From Actinomycetota bacterium (GTDB taxonomy: Bacteria; Actinomycetota; Acidimicrobiia; Spongiisociales; UBA11373): a stretch of DNA of 63,471 nt. The stretch lies in the NCBI GenBank assembly GCA_020444505.1, contig JAHLKU010000007.1, positions 1-63,471 of the forward strand, read 5' to 3'. Each line of letters begins with the position of its first letter. Position 1 is the stretch's first letter. Shown here in pieces: positions 57,009 through 63,471 of this stretch. The notes below the pieces were generated by a model. That model saw only the letters and a list, made by a program, of their open reading frames with translations. It was not told the origin of the DNA and ran no database searches. The translations under genes were made by a program, and so were the position numbers.

Positions 57009-57401
57009 ATGCCCCGTCGCATTCTCATCGCCAAGCCCGGCCTCGACGGCCACGATCGCGGTGCCAAGGTGATCGCCCGCGCCCTGCGGGACGCCGGCTG
57101 CGAGGTGATCTACTCGGGCCTCCATCAGACCCCGGAGCAGATCGTGGAGACCGCCATCCAGGAGGACGTCGGAGGCGTCGGCCTCTCGGTGCTCTCCGGC
57201 GCCCACATGACGCTGTTCCCGCGGGTGGTGGAACTGCTGGCCGAACGCGACGCCGCCGACATCGTGGTGTTCGGCGGGGGGATCATCCCGGAGGACGACA
57301 TCGGCGTCCTCGAGACCCGGGGCCTGGCCGCCATCTTCACGCCCGGGACGCCTCTCACCGAGGTCGTGGACTGGGTGGAGGCGCACGTTCCCGAGCACTG
57401 A
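57009..57401 (+). CDS. stand-alone cobalamin-binding subunit of methylmalonyl-CoA mutase type
   Basis: Encodes 130 residues: only the B12-binding domain. His15 in DGHDRG is the lower axial ligand to cobalt; [10 protein letters not shown] and [10 protein letters not shown] are the other family motifs. Such small subunits pair with a separate catalytic large subunit, which is not in the window. Placement just before sucCD fits entry of methylmalonyl-CoA carbon as succinyl-CoA. Confidence 0.92.
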   Translation: MPRRILIAKPGLDGHDRGAKVIARALRDAGCEVIYSGLHQTPEQIVETAIQEDVGGVGLSVLSGAHMTLFPRVVELLAERDAADIVVFGGGIIPEDDIGVLETRGLAAIFTPGTPLTEVVDWVEAHVPEH

Positions 57402-57414
57402 GGGTAGGTGACCC

Positions 57415-58560
57415 GTGGACCTCTTCGAGTACCAAGGGAAGACACTGTTCGCCCGGATGGGGGTGCCGGTCCCGCAGGGATCGGTCGCCCGCACGCCGGA
57501 GGAGGCGAGAGCGGCCGCCGAGGAGATCGGCGGCCGCGTGGTGGTGAAGGCGCAGGTCCAGGTGGGCGGGCGCGGCAAGGCCGGCGGCATCAAACTGGCC
57601 GACGGGCCCGACGAGGCCGCCGCCCACGCCGAGGCCATCCTGGGCATGGACATCAAGGGCCACACCGTCGGGGTGCTCTGGATCGAGCAGGCGTCCGACA
57701 TCGCCGCCGAGTGGTACGTCTCGTTCACACTCGATCGGGGTGCCAAGCGGCACCTGGCCATGGTCAGCGCCAAGGGCGGCATGGACATCGAGGGCGTCGC
57801 CGCCGAGGACCCCGACGCGGTGGTCAGGCTGCACATCGACCCGGTGATCGGCCTCACCGAGTGGCAGGCGCGTGCACTGGTCTACCGGGCCCGCCTGGAC
57901 CGCCCGGCGGCCCGGGCGGCCGCCGCGACGCTCCTCAAGCTGTACCGGGCGTTCGTCGACCTGGACTGCGACCTCGTGGAGGTGAACCCCCTCATCCTCA
58001 CCGGCACCGGCGAGGTCGTGGCCCTCGACAGCAAGGTGACCCTCGACAGCAACGGCTTCTTCCGCCACAAGGACTTCGAGGACTTCCGGGAGGCGTTCAC
58101 CGAGGACCCCATCGAGAAGCTGGCCAGGGAGGCCGGGCTCAACTTCATCAAACTGGACGGCACGGTGGGCATCATCGGCAACGGCGCCGGCCTGGTCATG
58201 TCCACGCTGGACGTGGTCTCGCTGGTCGGCGGTGCCGCAGCCAACTTCCTCGACGTGGGCGGCGGCGCCGGGGCCGACACCATCCGCAACGCCCTCGACG
58301 TGCTGACGAAGGACGAGGCGGTCGCCTCGGTGCTCATCAACATCTTCGGGGGCATCACCCGCTGCGACCTGGTGGCCCAGGGCATCGTCGAGGCGCTCGG
58401 CAGCCTCGACCTGCCGTGGCCGATCGTGGTGCGCCTCGACGGCACCAACGCCGAGGAGGGCAGGGCGATCCTCGCTGCGAACGCCGACGAGAAGGTGGTG
58501 CCGGCGGCGACCATGCGGGAAGCGGCCGAGAAGGCCGTCGAGTTGGCGGGAGGTGCGTGA
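57415..58560 (+). CDS. sucC: succinyl-CoA synthetase (ADP/GDP-forming) beta subunit
   Basis: Encodes 381 residues from GTG at 57415. The ATP-grasp part has [16 protein letters not shown] and [17 protein letters not shown]; the C-terminal part has [17 protein letters not shown] and [16 protein letters not shown]. It makes succinate, CoA and a nucleoside triphosphate from succinyl-CoA, with sucD. Confidence 0.96.
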   Translation: MDLFEYQGKTLFARMGVPVPQGSVARTPEEARAAAEEIGGRVVVKAQVQVGGRGKAGGIKLADGPDEAAAHAEAILGMDIKGHTVGVLWIEQASDIAAEWYVSFTLDRGAKRHLAMVSAKGGMDIEGVAAEDPDAVVRLHIDPVIGLTEWQARALVYRARLDRPAARAAAATLLKLYRAFVDLDCDLVEVNPLILTGTGEVVALDSKVTLDSNGFFRHKDFEDFREAFTEDPIEKLAREAGLNFIKLDGTVGIIGNGAGLVMSTLDVVSLVGGAAANFLDVGGGAGADTIRNALDVLTKDEAVASVLINIFGGITRCDLVAQGIVEALGSLDLPWPIVVRLDGTNAEEGRAILAANADEKVVPAATMREAAEKAVELAGGA

Positions 58561-58561
58561 G

Positions 58562-59434
58562 ATGGCGATCTACGTCGACGAGTCCACGAAACTGGTCGTC
58601 CAGGGCCTGACCGGGCGGGAGGGCGGCTTCCACGCCTTCCGGAACCGCGACTACGGCACCGACCTGGTGGCGGGCGTCACCCCGGGCAAGGGCGGCACCG
58701 AGGTGCAGGGCGTCCCGATCTTCGACACCGTCTCCGAGGCGGTGGAGGCCACCGGAGCCAACACGGCGATGACCTTCGTCCCGCCGCCGTTCGCCGCCGA
58801 CGCGGTGCTGGAGGCGGCGGCGGCCGAGGGCATCCGCCTCATCGTGTGCATCACCGAGGGCATCCCCGCCCAGGACGAGGCGCGGGTCTTCAACTACCTG
58901 CAGCAGACCACCCGCACCCCCCTCATCGGCCCCAACTGCCCCGGCGTGATCTCGCCCGGCAAGGCCAACGTCGGCATCATGCCGCACGAGATCACCCTCC
59001 CCGGCCCGGTCGGGGTGGTGTCGCGCTCCGGCACGCTCACCTATCAGGCGGTCCACGAGTTGACGACCCGCGGCATCGGCCAGACCACGTGTGTCGGCAT
59101 CGGCGGCGACCCCGTGCCCGGCACCTCGTTCGTGGACGTCCTGGAGCGCTTCCAGGCGGACGACGAGACCGAGGCGATCGTGCTGATCGGAGAGATCGGC
59201 GGCAACGCCGAGGAGCAGGCGGCCGAGTTCATCGCCGCCGAGGTGACCAAGCCGGTGGTGTCCTACATCGCAGGCGTCACCGCCCCGCCCGGGAAGAAGA
59301 TGGGCCACGCCGGCGCCATCATCAGCGGGTCGAGCGGCACCGCCCAGGCCAAGCAGGAGGCGCTCGAGGCCGTCGGGGTGACCGTGGTGACCGACCCGAC
59401 GTCGATCGGCGAGGCGGTCGCCTCGTTGAGCTGA
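58562..59434 (+). CDS. sucD: succinyl-CoA synthetase alpha subunit
   Basis: Encodes 290 residues. ATG 58562 is chosen because GGAGG at 58549-58553 is eight bases before it. The CoA-binding fold ([13 protein letters not shown]) and the phosphohistidine loop [12 protein letters not shown] are intact. It lies two bases after sucC. Confidence 0.96.
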   Translation: MAIYVDESTKLVVQGLTGREGGFHAFRNRDYGTDLVAGVTPGKGGTEVQGVPIFDTVSEAVEATGANTAMTFVPPPFAADAVLEAAAAEGIRLIVCITEGIPAQDEARVFNYLQQTTRTPLIGPNCPGVISPGKANVGIMPHEITLPGPVGVVSRSGTLTYQAVHELTTRGIGQTTCVGIGGDPVPGTSFVDVLERFQADDETEAIVLIGEIGGNAEEQAAEFIAAEVTKPVVSYIAGVTAPPGKKMGHAGAIISGSSGTAQAKQEALEAVGVTVVTDPTSIGEAVASLS

Positions 59435-59469
59435 GCGGCCTGGTCCGCAGGAGGGGTGGTCCGGGGGAC

Positions 59470-59484
59470 TAGCGTCGGCATCGA
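59470..59484 (+). promoter_or_regulatory. probable leaderless promoter of udk, TAGCGT -10 hexamer
   Basis: TAGCGT (59470-59475) lies eight bases before the ATG at 59484 with no ribosome-binding site. Confidence 0.45.
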
Positions 59485-60140
59485 TGAACTTCCCGGCGCG
59501 CCCCCGCTTCAGCTGGCCGAGCTCGGGGCCGTTGATCATCGGCATCGGCGGGGGGTCCGGGTCGGGCAAGACCACCATCTGCGAGACCATCGTCGAGGAG
59601 ATCGGGGCCGAGCGCGTCGGCCTCATCCAGCACGACGCCTACTACCTGGACCAGTCGCAGCTGCCGCTGGAGGAGCGCGCCAAGGTCAACTACGACCACC
59701 CCGACTCCCTGGAGACGGCGCTCCTGGTGGAGCACCTGCGGGCGCTGCTGGGCGGGCACAGCATCGACCGGCCCACCTACGACTTCACCGTCCACAACCG
59801 GGCGGCCGAGACGGTGCGGGTGGCGCCGGTCCCGGTGCTGATCGTCGAGGGCATCCTGGTGCTGTACGAACCGGCGCTGCGGGAGTTGATGGACCTGAAG
59901 ATCTACGTGGACACCGATGCCGACCTGCGGGTGGTCCGCCGCCTCGGCCGCGACATCCAGGAGCGGGGCCGCTCGTTCGAATCGGTGCGCGATCAGTACC
60001 TGGACACGGTGCGGCCCATGCACCTGCGTTTCGTGGAGCCGTCCAAGCGCTACGCCGACATCGTGATCCCCGAGGGGTACAACCTGAATGCGGTGGCCAC
60101 CGTCGTCTCGATGATCCGAGAGGTGCTCCGCAGCAGGTGA
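59484..60140 (+). CDS. udk: uridine kinase
   Basis: Encodes 218 residues. The P-loop [10 protein letters not shown] (22-31), the YDHPDS segment, [11 protein letters not shown] and [23 protein letters not shown] are signatures of uridine/cytidine kinase, which salvages pyrimidine nucleosides. A short non-conserved N-terminal extension of about 15 residues precedes the fold. Confidence 0.93.
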   Translation: MNFPARPRFSWPSSGPLIIGIGGGSGSGKTTICETIVEEIGAERVGLIQHDAYYLDQSQLPLEERAKVNYDHPDSLETALLVEHLRALLGGHSIDRPTYDFTVHNRAAETVRVAPVPVLIVEGILVLYEPALRELMDLKIYVDTDADLRVVRRLGRDIQERGRSFESVRDQYLDTVRPMHLRFVEPSKRYADIVIPEGYNLNAVATVVSMIREVLRSR

Positions 60141-60177
60141 GGGCGGCGATCCCGGCCGGGTGCCTCGGCGCGCCTGC

Positions 60178-60183
60178 GATAAT
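60178..60183 (+). promoter_or_regulatory. possible -10 element upstream of icd
   Basis: GATAAT (60178-60183) in the 79-base gap before icd is a good -10 match. It would give a 30-base leader holding GAGGAG. No clear -35 is seen. Confidence 0.4.
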
Positions 60184-60219
60184 CGCACCACCCCGACGCC
60201 GAGCGAGGAGCCCGCGACC

Positions 60220-61428
60220 ATGGCCACTGCGATCACGATGGGGCCGGACGGCCTCCAGGTGCCCGACGACCCGATCATCCCCTTCATCGAGGGCGACGGG
60301 ATCGGGCCGGACATCTGGGCGGCGGCGGTGCGGGTGTTCGACGCCGCCGTCGAGCAGGCGTACGGCGGGGCGAAGCAGATCGCCTGGCACGAGGTGCTCG
60401 CCGGCCAGAAGGCGTACGACGCGACGGGGGAGTGGCTCCCTCAGGCGACCATCGACGACTTCGAGGAGTACCTGGTCGGCATCAAGGGCCCGCTGACGAC
60501 GCCGGTGGGCGGCGGCATCCGCAGCCTCAACGTCGCCATCCGCCAGATCATGGACCTGTACGCCTGCGTGCGGCCGGTGCGCTGGTACCGCGGCGTGCCG
60601 TCCCCGGTGAAGGCGCCCGAGAAGGTGGACATGGTCATCTTCCGGGAGAACACCGAGGACGTGTACTCCGGCAAGGAGGTGGAGGCCGGCACCGCCGAGG
60701 GGGCCAGGATGCGCGAGTTGCTGGCCTCCGAGTTCGGGTGGGACCTGCCCGAGGACACCGGCATCGGCATCAAGCCGATCTCCGAAGGGGGCACCAAGCG
60801 CCTGGTGCGGGCCGCCATCCGCTACGCCCTCGCCAACGGCCGCAAGAGCGTCACCCTGGTGCACAAAGGCAACATCATGAAGTTCACCGAGGGCGCCTTC
60901 CGCACCTGGGGCTACGAGCTCGCCGCCGACGAGTTCGGCGACACCACGGTGTCGTGGGAGGCGTGCGGCGGCGACCCCGGCGACAAGGTGCTCATCAAGG
61001 ACTCCATCGCCGACGCCTTCCTGCAGCAGATCATGACCAGGGCCGACGAGTACGACGTGATCGCCACCATGAACCTGAACGGCGACTACATCTCCGACGC
61101 CCTGGCGGCCCAGGTGGGCGGCATCGGCATCGCCCCCGGCGGCAACATCAACTACGACACCGGCCACGCCGTGTTCGAGGCCACGCACGGCACGGCGCCC
61201 AAGTACGCCGGGCAGGACAAGGTGAACCCCGGCTCGGTCATCCTGAGCGGGGTGCTGATGTTCCGCTACCTCGGCTGGACCGAGGCCGCCGATCTCATCG
61301 AGGCCGGCATCGAGGCCGCGATCGGGGACAGGATCGTCACGTACGACTTCGCCCGCCTCATGGACGGCGCCACCGAGGTGAAGACCTCGGAGTTCGCCGA
61401 CGCCGTGATCGAGCGGATGAGCGTCTAG
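60220..61428 (+). CDS. icd: NADP-dependent isocitrate dehydrogenase
   Basis: Encodes 402 residues. ATG 60220 with GCGAGGAG upstream is preferred over the longer frame from 60160. The substrate loop [27 protein letters not shown], the [12 protein letters not shown] segment and the [19 protein letters not shown] nucleotide loop match the dimeric E. coli-type enzyme. It feeds 2-oxoglutarate and NADPH and is followed by mdh. Confidence 0.94.
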   Translation: MATAITMGPDGLQVPDDPIIPFIEGDGIGPDIWAAAVRVFDAAVEQAYGGAKQIAWHEVLAGQKAYDATGEWLPQATIDDFEEYLVGIKGPLTTPVGGGIRSLNVAIRQIMDLYACVRPVRWYRGVPSPVKAPEKVDMVIFRENTEDVYSGKEVEAGTAEGARMRELLASEFGWDLPEDTGIGIKPISEGGTKRLVRAAIRYALANGRKSVTLVHKGNIMKFTEGAFRTWGYELAADEFGDTTVSWEACGGDPGDKVLIKDSIADAFLQQIMTRADEYDVIATMNLNGDYISDALAAQVGGIGIAPGGNINYDTGHAVFEATHGTAPKYAGQDKVNPGSVILSGVLMFRYLGWTEAADLIEAGIEAAIGDRIVTYDFARLMDGATEVKTSEFADAVIERMSV

Positions 61429-61465
61429 TCAGCCAGACACGAATCGAGAGGGAGGAACGGACCCC

Positions 61466-62404
61466 ATGAGCAAGGTGACCATCGTCGGCGCAGGCAAGTA
61501 CGGGTCGACGACCGTCCAGCGGGTGGCTGCGGCCGACATCGCCGACGAAGTGGTGATGACCGACATCGTGGAGGGCCTCCCGCAGGGCCTGGCCCTCGAC
61601 ATGAACCAATCGAGGCCGCTGGAGCGCTACCGCACCAAGGTGATCGGCACCAACGACTACGCCGACACCGCCGGCAGCGACGTGGTGGTGATCACGGCCG
61701 GGCTGCCCCGCAAGCCCGGCATGAGCCGCATGGACCTGCTCGAGGTGAACGCCAAGATCGTCGCCGACGTCACCCGCGAGATCATGACGTACAGCGAGGC
61801 CCCGGTGATCATCGTGGTCACCAACCCGCTCGACCACATGACCACCCTGGCGGCGGAGGTTTCCGGCCTCGACCGGAACCGGGTGATGGGCCAGGCCGGC
61901 AATCTCGACACCGCCCGGTTCGCCCACTTCATCTCGGAGGCGGCCGGCGCCGACGTCCTGGACGTCGAGGCCCTGACGCTGGGGAGCCACGGTCCCACCA
62001 TGGTGCCGGTGCCCTCGCAGTGCTTCGTGGGCGGCACCCCGGTCACCGAGGCGCTGGACGCCGAGACGCTGGCGTCGCTCGTCGAGCGCACCAGGGGCGG
62101 CGGCGCCGAGATCGTCGGACTGCTGAAGACCGGGAGCGCCTACTACGCCCCCTCGTCGGCGGCGGCCAAGATGGTGAAGGCGGTGCTCACCGACTCCGGC
62201 GAGAAGATGCCGGTGTGCGCCTGGACCACCGGCGAGTACGGCATCGAGGGCGTGTACCTGGGCGTCCTGGCCACGATCGGGGCCGGCGGCGTGAAGGAGA
62301 TCGTCGAACTGGACCTCACCGCGGACGAGCTGTCGGCGCTGCGCGGCGCCGCCGGGGCGGTGGCGGAGAAGGTCGAGGAGCTCCACGGGCTCGACCTGGG
62401 CTGA
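61466..62404 (+). CDS. mdh: malate dehydrogenase, lactate-dehydrogenase-like type
   Basis: Encodes 312 residues. The NAD-binding loop is GAGKYGSTT; the mobile loop GLPRKPGMSRMDLLEVN carries substrate arginines and LGSHGPTMVPV the catalytic histidine. The Arg in the mobile loop favours malate over lactate. It lies 37 bases after icd behind GAGGGAGGAAC. Confidence 0.94.
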   Translation: MSKVTIVGAGKYGSTTVQRVAAADIADEVVMTDIVEGLPQGLALDMNQSRPLERYRTKVIGTNDYADTAGSDVVVITAGLPRKPGMSRMDLLEVNAKIVADVTREIMTYSEAPVIIVVTNPLDHMTTLAAEVSGLDRNRVMGQAGNLDTARFAHFISEAAGADVLDVEALTLGSHGPTMVPVPSQCFVGGTPVTEALDAETLASLVERTRGGGAEIVGLLKTGSAYYAPSSAAAKMVKAVLTDSGEKMPVCAWTTGEYGIEGVYLGVLATIGAGGVKEIVELDLTADELSALRGAAGAVAEKVEELHGLDLG

Positions 62405-62482
62405 TCGGCACGCCGCGCAGGCGCGAACGGCCTTGCGAAACAAGGGAATCTGCGCGCTCTGAGGGGTTTGGGGTGCTAGGGT

Positions 62483-62494
62483 TACAACGTTGTA
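62483..62494 (+). promoter_or_regulatory. 12-bp palindrome in the hup promoter region
   Basis: TACAAC (62483-62488) and GTTGTA (62489-62494) are perfect mirror halves, 26 bases before the HU start and just after a TAGGGT hexamer at 62477-62482. It sits where a repressor would block transcription, but no binding protein is suggested by the window. The rest of the 62405-62519 gap shows no gene. Confidence 0.45.
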
Positions 62495-62519
62495 GTTCAC
62501 CCGGGAGGGGAGCAGCCGA

Positions 62520-62792
62520 ATGAACAAGAAGGACCTGATCGACGCGGTAGCCGAGAAGACCGGCGCCACGAAGGTCGACGCCGCTGCCGCCGTCGATGCG
62601 GTGTTCGAGGCCATCGAGGGCGCGATGATCGCCCGCGACAAGGTCGCGATCGCCGGGTTCGGCAACTTCGAGGCGCGCTTTGTGGCGGCCCGCATGGCCC
62701 GCAACCCCCAGACGGGTGCGCAGGTGCCGGTGGCCGCCCACCACGCCGCCAAGTTCAAGCCCGCGTCGGCCCTGAAGGACGCCGTCCGCTAG
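62520..62792 (+). CDS. hup: DNA-binding protein HU
   Basis: Encodes 90 residues, the size of HU. MNKKDLIDAVAEKTG, AIAGFGNFEARFVAARMARNPQTG (the DNA-gripping arm) and AKFKPASALKDAV are signatures. It lacks the long lysine-rich tail of mycobacterial and streptomycete HupB/HupS. GGGAGGGG lies just upstream. Confidence 0.95.
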   Translation: MNKKDLIDAVAEKTGATKVDAAAAVDAVFEAIEGAMIARDKVAIAGFGNFEARFVAARMARNPQTGAQVPVAAHHAAKFKPASALKDAVR

Positions 62793-62821
62793 GGCGCGTT
62801 CGCAGACGAACCAGACACACC

Positions 62822-62851
62822 ACGAGGGCGCACCTGCGGGTGCGCCCTCGT
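62822..62851. terminator. shared hairpin terminator between hup and the SCP2 gene
   Basis: ACGAGGGCGCACC (62822-62834) pairs perfectly with GGTGCGCCCTCGT (62839-62851). It lies between two convergent genes and is suited to stop transcription in both directions. Confidence 0.75.
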
Positions 62852-62885
62852 CGTGGTGGCCCCCCGGAGGGGGCGGTGCGGTGGT

Positions 62886-63272
62886 CTAGAACTCGACGTC
62901 GACGGCCGAGGCGGCCTCGGCGAACTTGGTGAACACCGCCTGGTTCATCATGATCTTCGCCATGTTGCCGGAGACCTTCATCTTGCCGGTCATGAAGGCC
63001 ATCTGGACGTTCGTCTCGCCCTTGGCGATGGCCACGGCGGTCTCGTAGTCGTTGGTGATGGTGGCGTCCGGGTCGTCGTACGGGCCGGCACCGGCCTCGA
63101 GCGCGCCGTCGGCGATGGCGAGGTAGTAGGAGGCCTCGGTGCCCTCCGGGGCGTCGGTGGTGTCGAACTGCAGCGTGAGGTCCACGCTGGCGATCGCGCC
63201 GGTGAACTCGTCGTTCGCGTTGCAGGCCTCGGTGAGGGCGTTCAGCCACTCCGTGGTGAGGAACTTGGCCAA
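62886..63272 (-). CDS. SCP2 sterol-binding domain protein
   Basis: Encodes 128 residues. The GKMKVSGNMAKIM segment and the alternating strands of SCP2 are recognisable. These small proteins bind lipids, acyl-CoAs or sterols. GAAAGGAG precedes the ATG. An inverted repeat upstream (63366-63381) suggests lipid-responsive repression. Confidence 0.87.
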   Translation of the reverse strand: MAKFLTTEWLNALTEACNANDEFTGAIASVDLTLQFDTTDAPEGTEASYYLAIADGALEAGAGPYDDPDATITNDYETAVAIAKGETNVQMAFMTGKMKVSGNMAKIMMNQAVFTKFAEAASAVDVEF

Positions 63273-63365
63273 GTCTGGCTCCTTTCGGTCTCCTCCGGCC
63301 CGCCGCCGGAGGGCGGGGACCGTGGGTTCGCTGCCGCCGATCCTAGTGATCTGGCGGGGCCAGTC

Positions 63366-63381
63366 TTGAGCGTTCGCTCAA
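63366..63381 (-). promoter_or_regulatory. TetR-like palindrome upstream of the SCP2 gene
   Basis: TTGAGCG (63366-63372) and CGCTCAA (63375-63381) mirror each other around TT. TGAGCG-type palindromes are common TetR-family operators. On the minus strand a TAGGAT -10 (63345-63340) would place the -35 over this element. Confidence 0.55.
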
Positions 63382-63471
63382 ATCACGCCCGCGGTGCGGA
63401 GCGCCGCGGCGATCTCGTCGAGCACCTCCGGCCCCGGCATGGCCAGCGGGGCCCTCGTGACGCCGGTGTCG
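63378..63471 (-). CDS. probable dihydrodipicolinate-synthase/aldolase family protein, C-terminal end (partial)
   Basis: The last 30 codons read GVTRAPLAMPGPEVLDEIAA then ALRTAGVI and a TGA at 63380-63378. The VRAPL-like motif and terminal helix resemble the end of DapA-type lyases, but the rest is outside the window. The stop overlaps the palindrome upstream of the SCP2 gene. Confidence 0.45.
   Translation of the reverse strand, partial: DTGVTRAPLAMPGPEVLDEIAAALRTAGVI

Noticed and set aside
54642-57857. A 1071-codon open frame on the minus strand across pcrA.
   Set aside because: It is a shadow of the GC-rich coding strand. It has low-complexity Ala/Gly/Arg/His composition, no motif, and lies antisense to an obvious helicase. 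The same applies to the 808-codon minus-strand frame over the ClC gene (15818-18244).

Overview
This is a high-GC, gene-dense bacterial chromosome segment from an actinobacterium. The gene order and protein types resemble the class Acidimicrobiia, but that placement is an inference, because no rRNA or other direct taxonomic marker lies in the window. Nothing suggests a plasmid, phage or insertion sequence. I see no tRNA, rRNA or CRISPR array.

Layout. Bases 1-15834 carry the end of tuf, the complete S10 and spc ribosomal operons (rpsJ to rplO), secY-adk-map, a lipoprotein gene sitting where infA is often found, and the alpha operon (rpmJ-rpsM-rpsK-rpsD-rpoA-rplQ). Bases 15890-21359 hold a ClC-type anion transporter with regulatory domains, an F420-type oxidoreductase, a Nudix hydrolase, a membrane protein, truA and a [3Fe-4S] ferredoxin. 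Bases 21384-26205 hold rplM-rpsI, then glmM-glmS-acpS. Between glmM and glmS lies a convincing glmS self-cleaving ribozyme.

Bases 26222-31783 are an accessory block, mostly on the minus strand: a PAS histidine kinase overlapping a FIST sensor, a 50-residue membrane peptide on the plus strand, a tyrosine phenol-lyase and a DUF368/PopT lipid-carrier translocase. Bases 31861-38528 form a tightly overlapped operon: nnrD, alr, a P1 self-cleaving peptidase, a family 4 uracil-DNA glycosylase, and the t6A genes tsaE-tsaB-rimI-tsaD. It is followed by groES-groEL behind two tandem CIRCE operators. Bases 40706-48653 hold mostly small accessory enzymes, a TetR-ABC exporter cassette with a perfect palindromic operator, a DUF554 protein, a protein joining an Nfu-N domain to HEAT repeats, and a nitroreductase.

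Bases 48694-49785 carry trpS preceded by a short Trp-Trp-Trp leader peptide and an intrinsic terminator, a classical attenuator layout. Then come guaB3-guaA, an orphan CheA-receiver hybrid kinase, pcrA, and a central-carbon block: a stand-alone B12-binding mutase subunit, sucCD, udk, icd and mdh. The window ends with the HU gene, a minus-strand SCP2 protein with its own palindrome, and the end of a probable aldolase-family gene.

The most notable non-coding signals are the glmS ribozyme, the trpS attenuator, the tandem CIRCE elements, the TetR palindromes, an array of four 11-bp direct repeats upstream of the ferredoxin, and a recurring promoter form in which a TANNNT hexamer lies 6-8 bases before the start codon, pointing to leaderless mRNAs.
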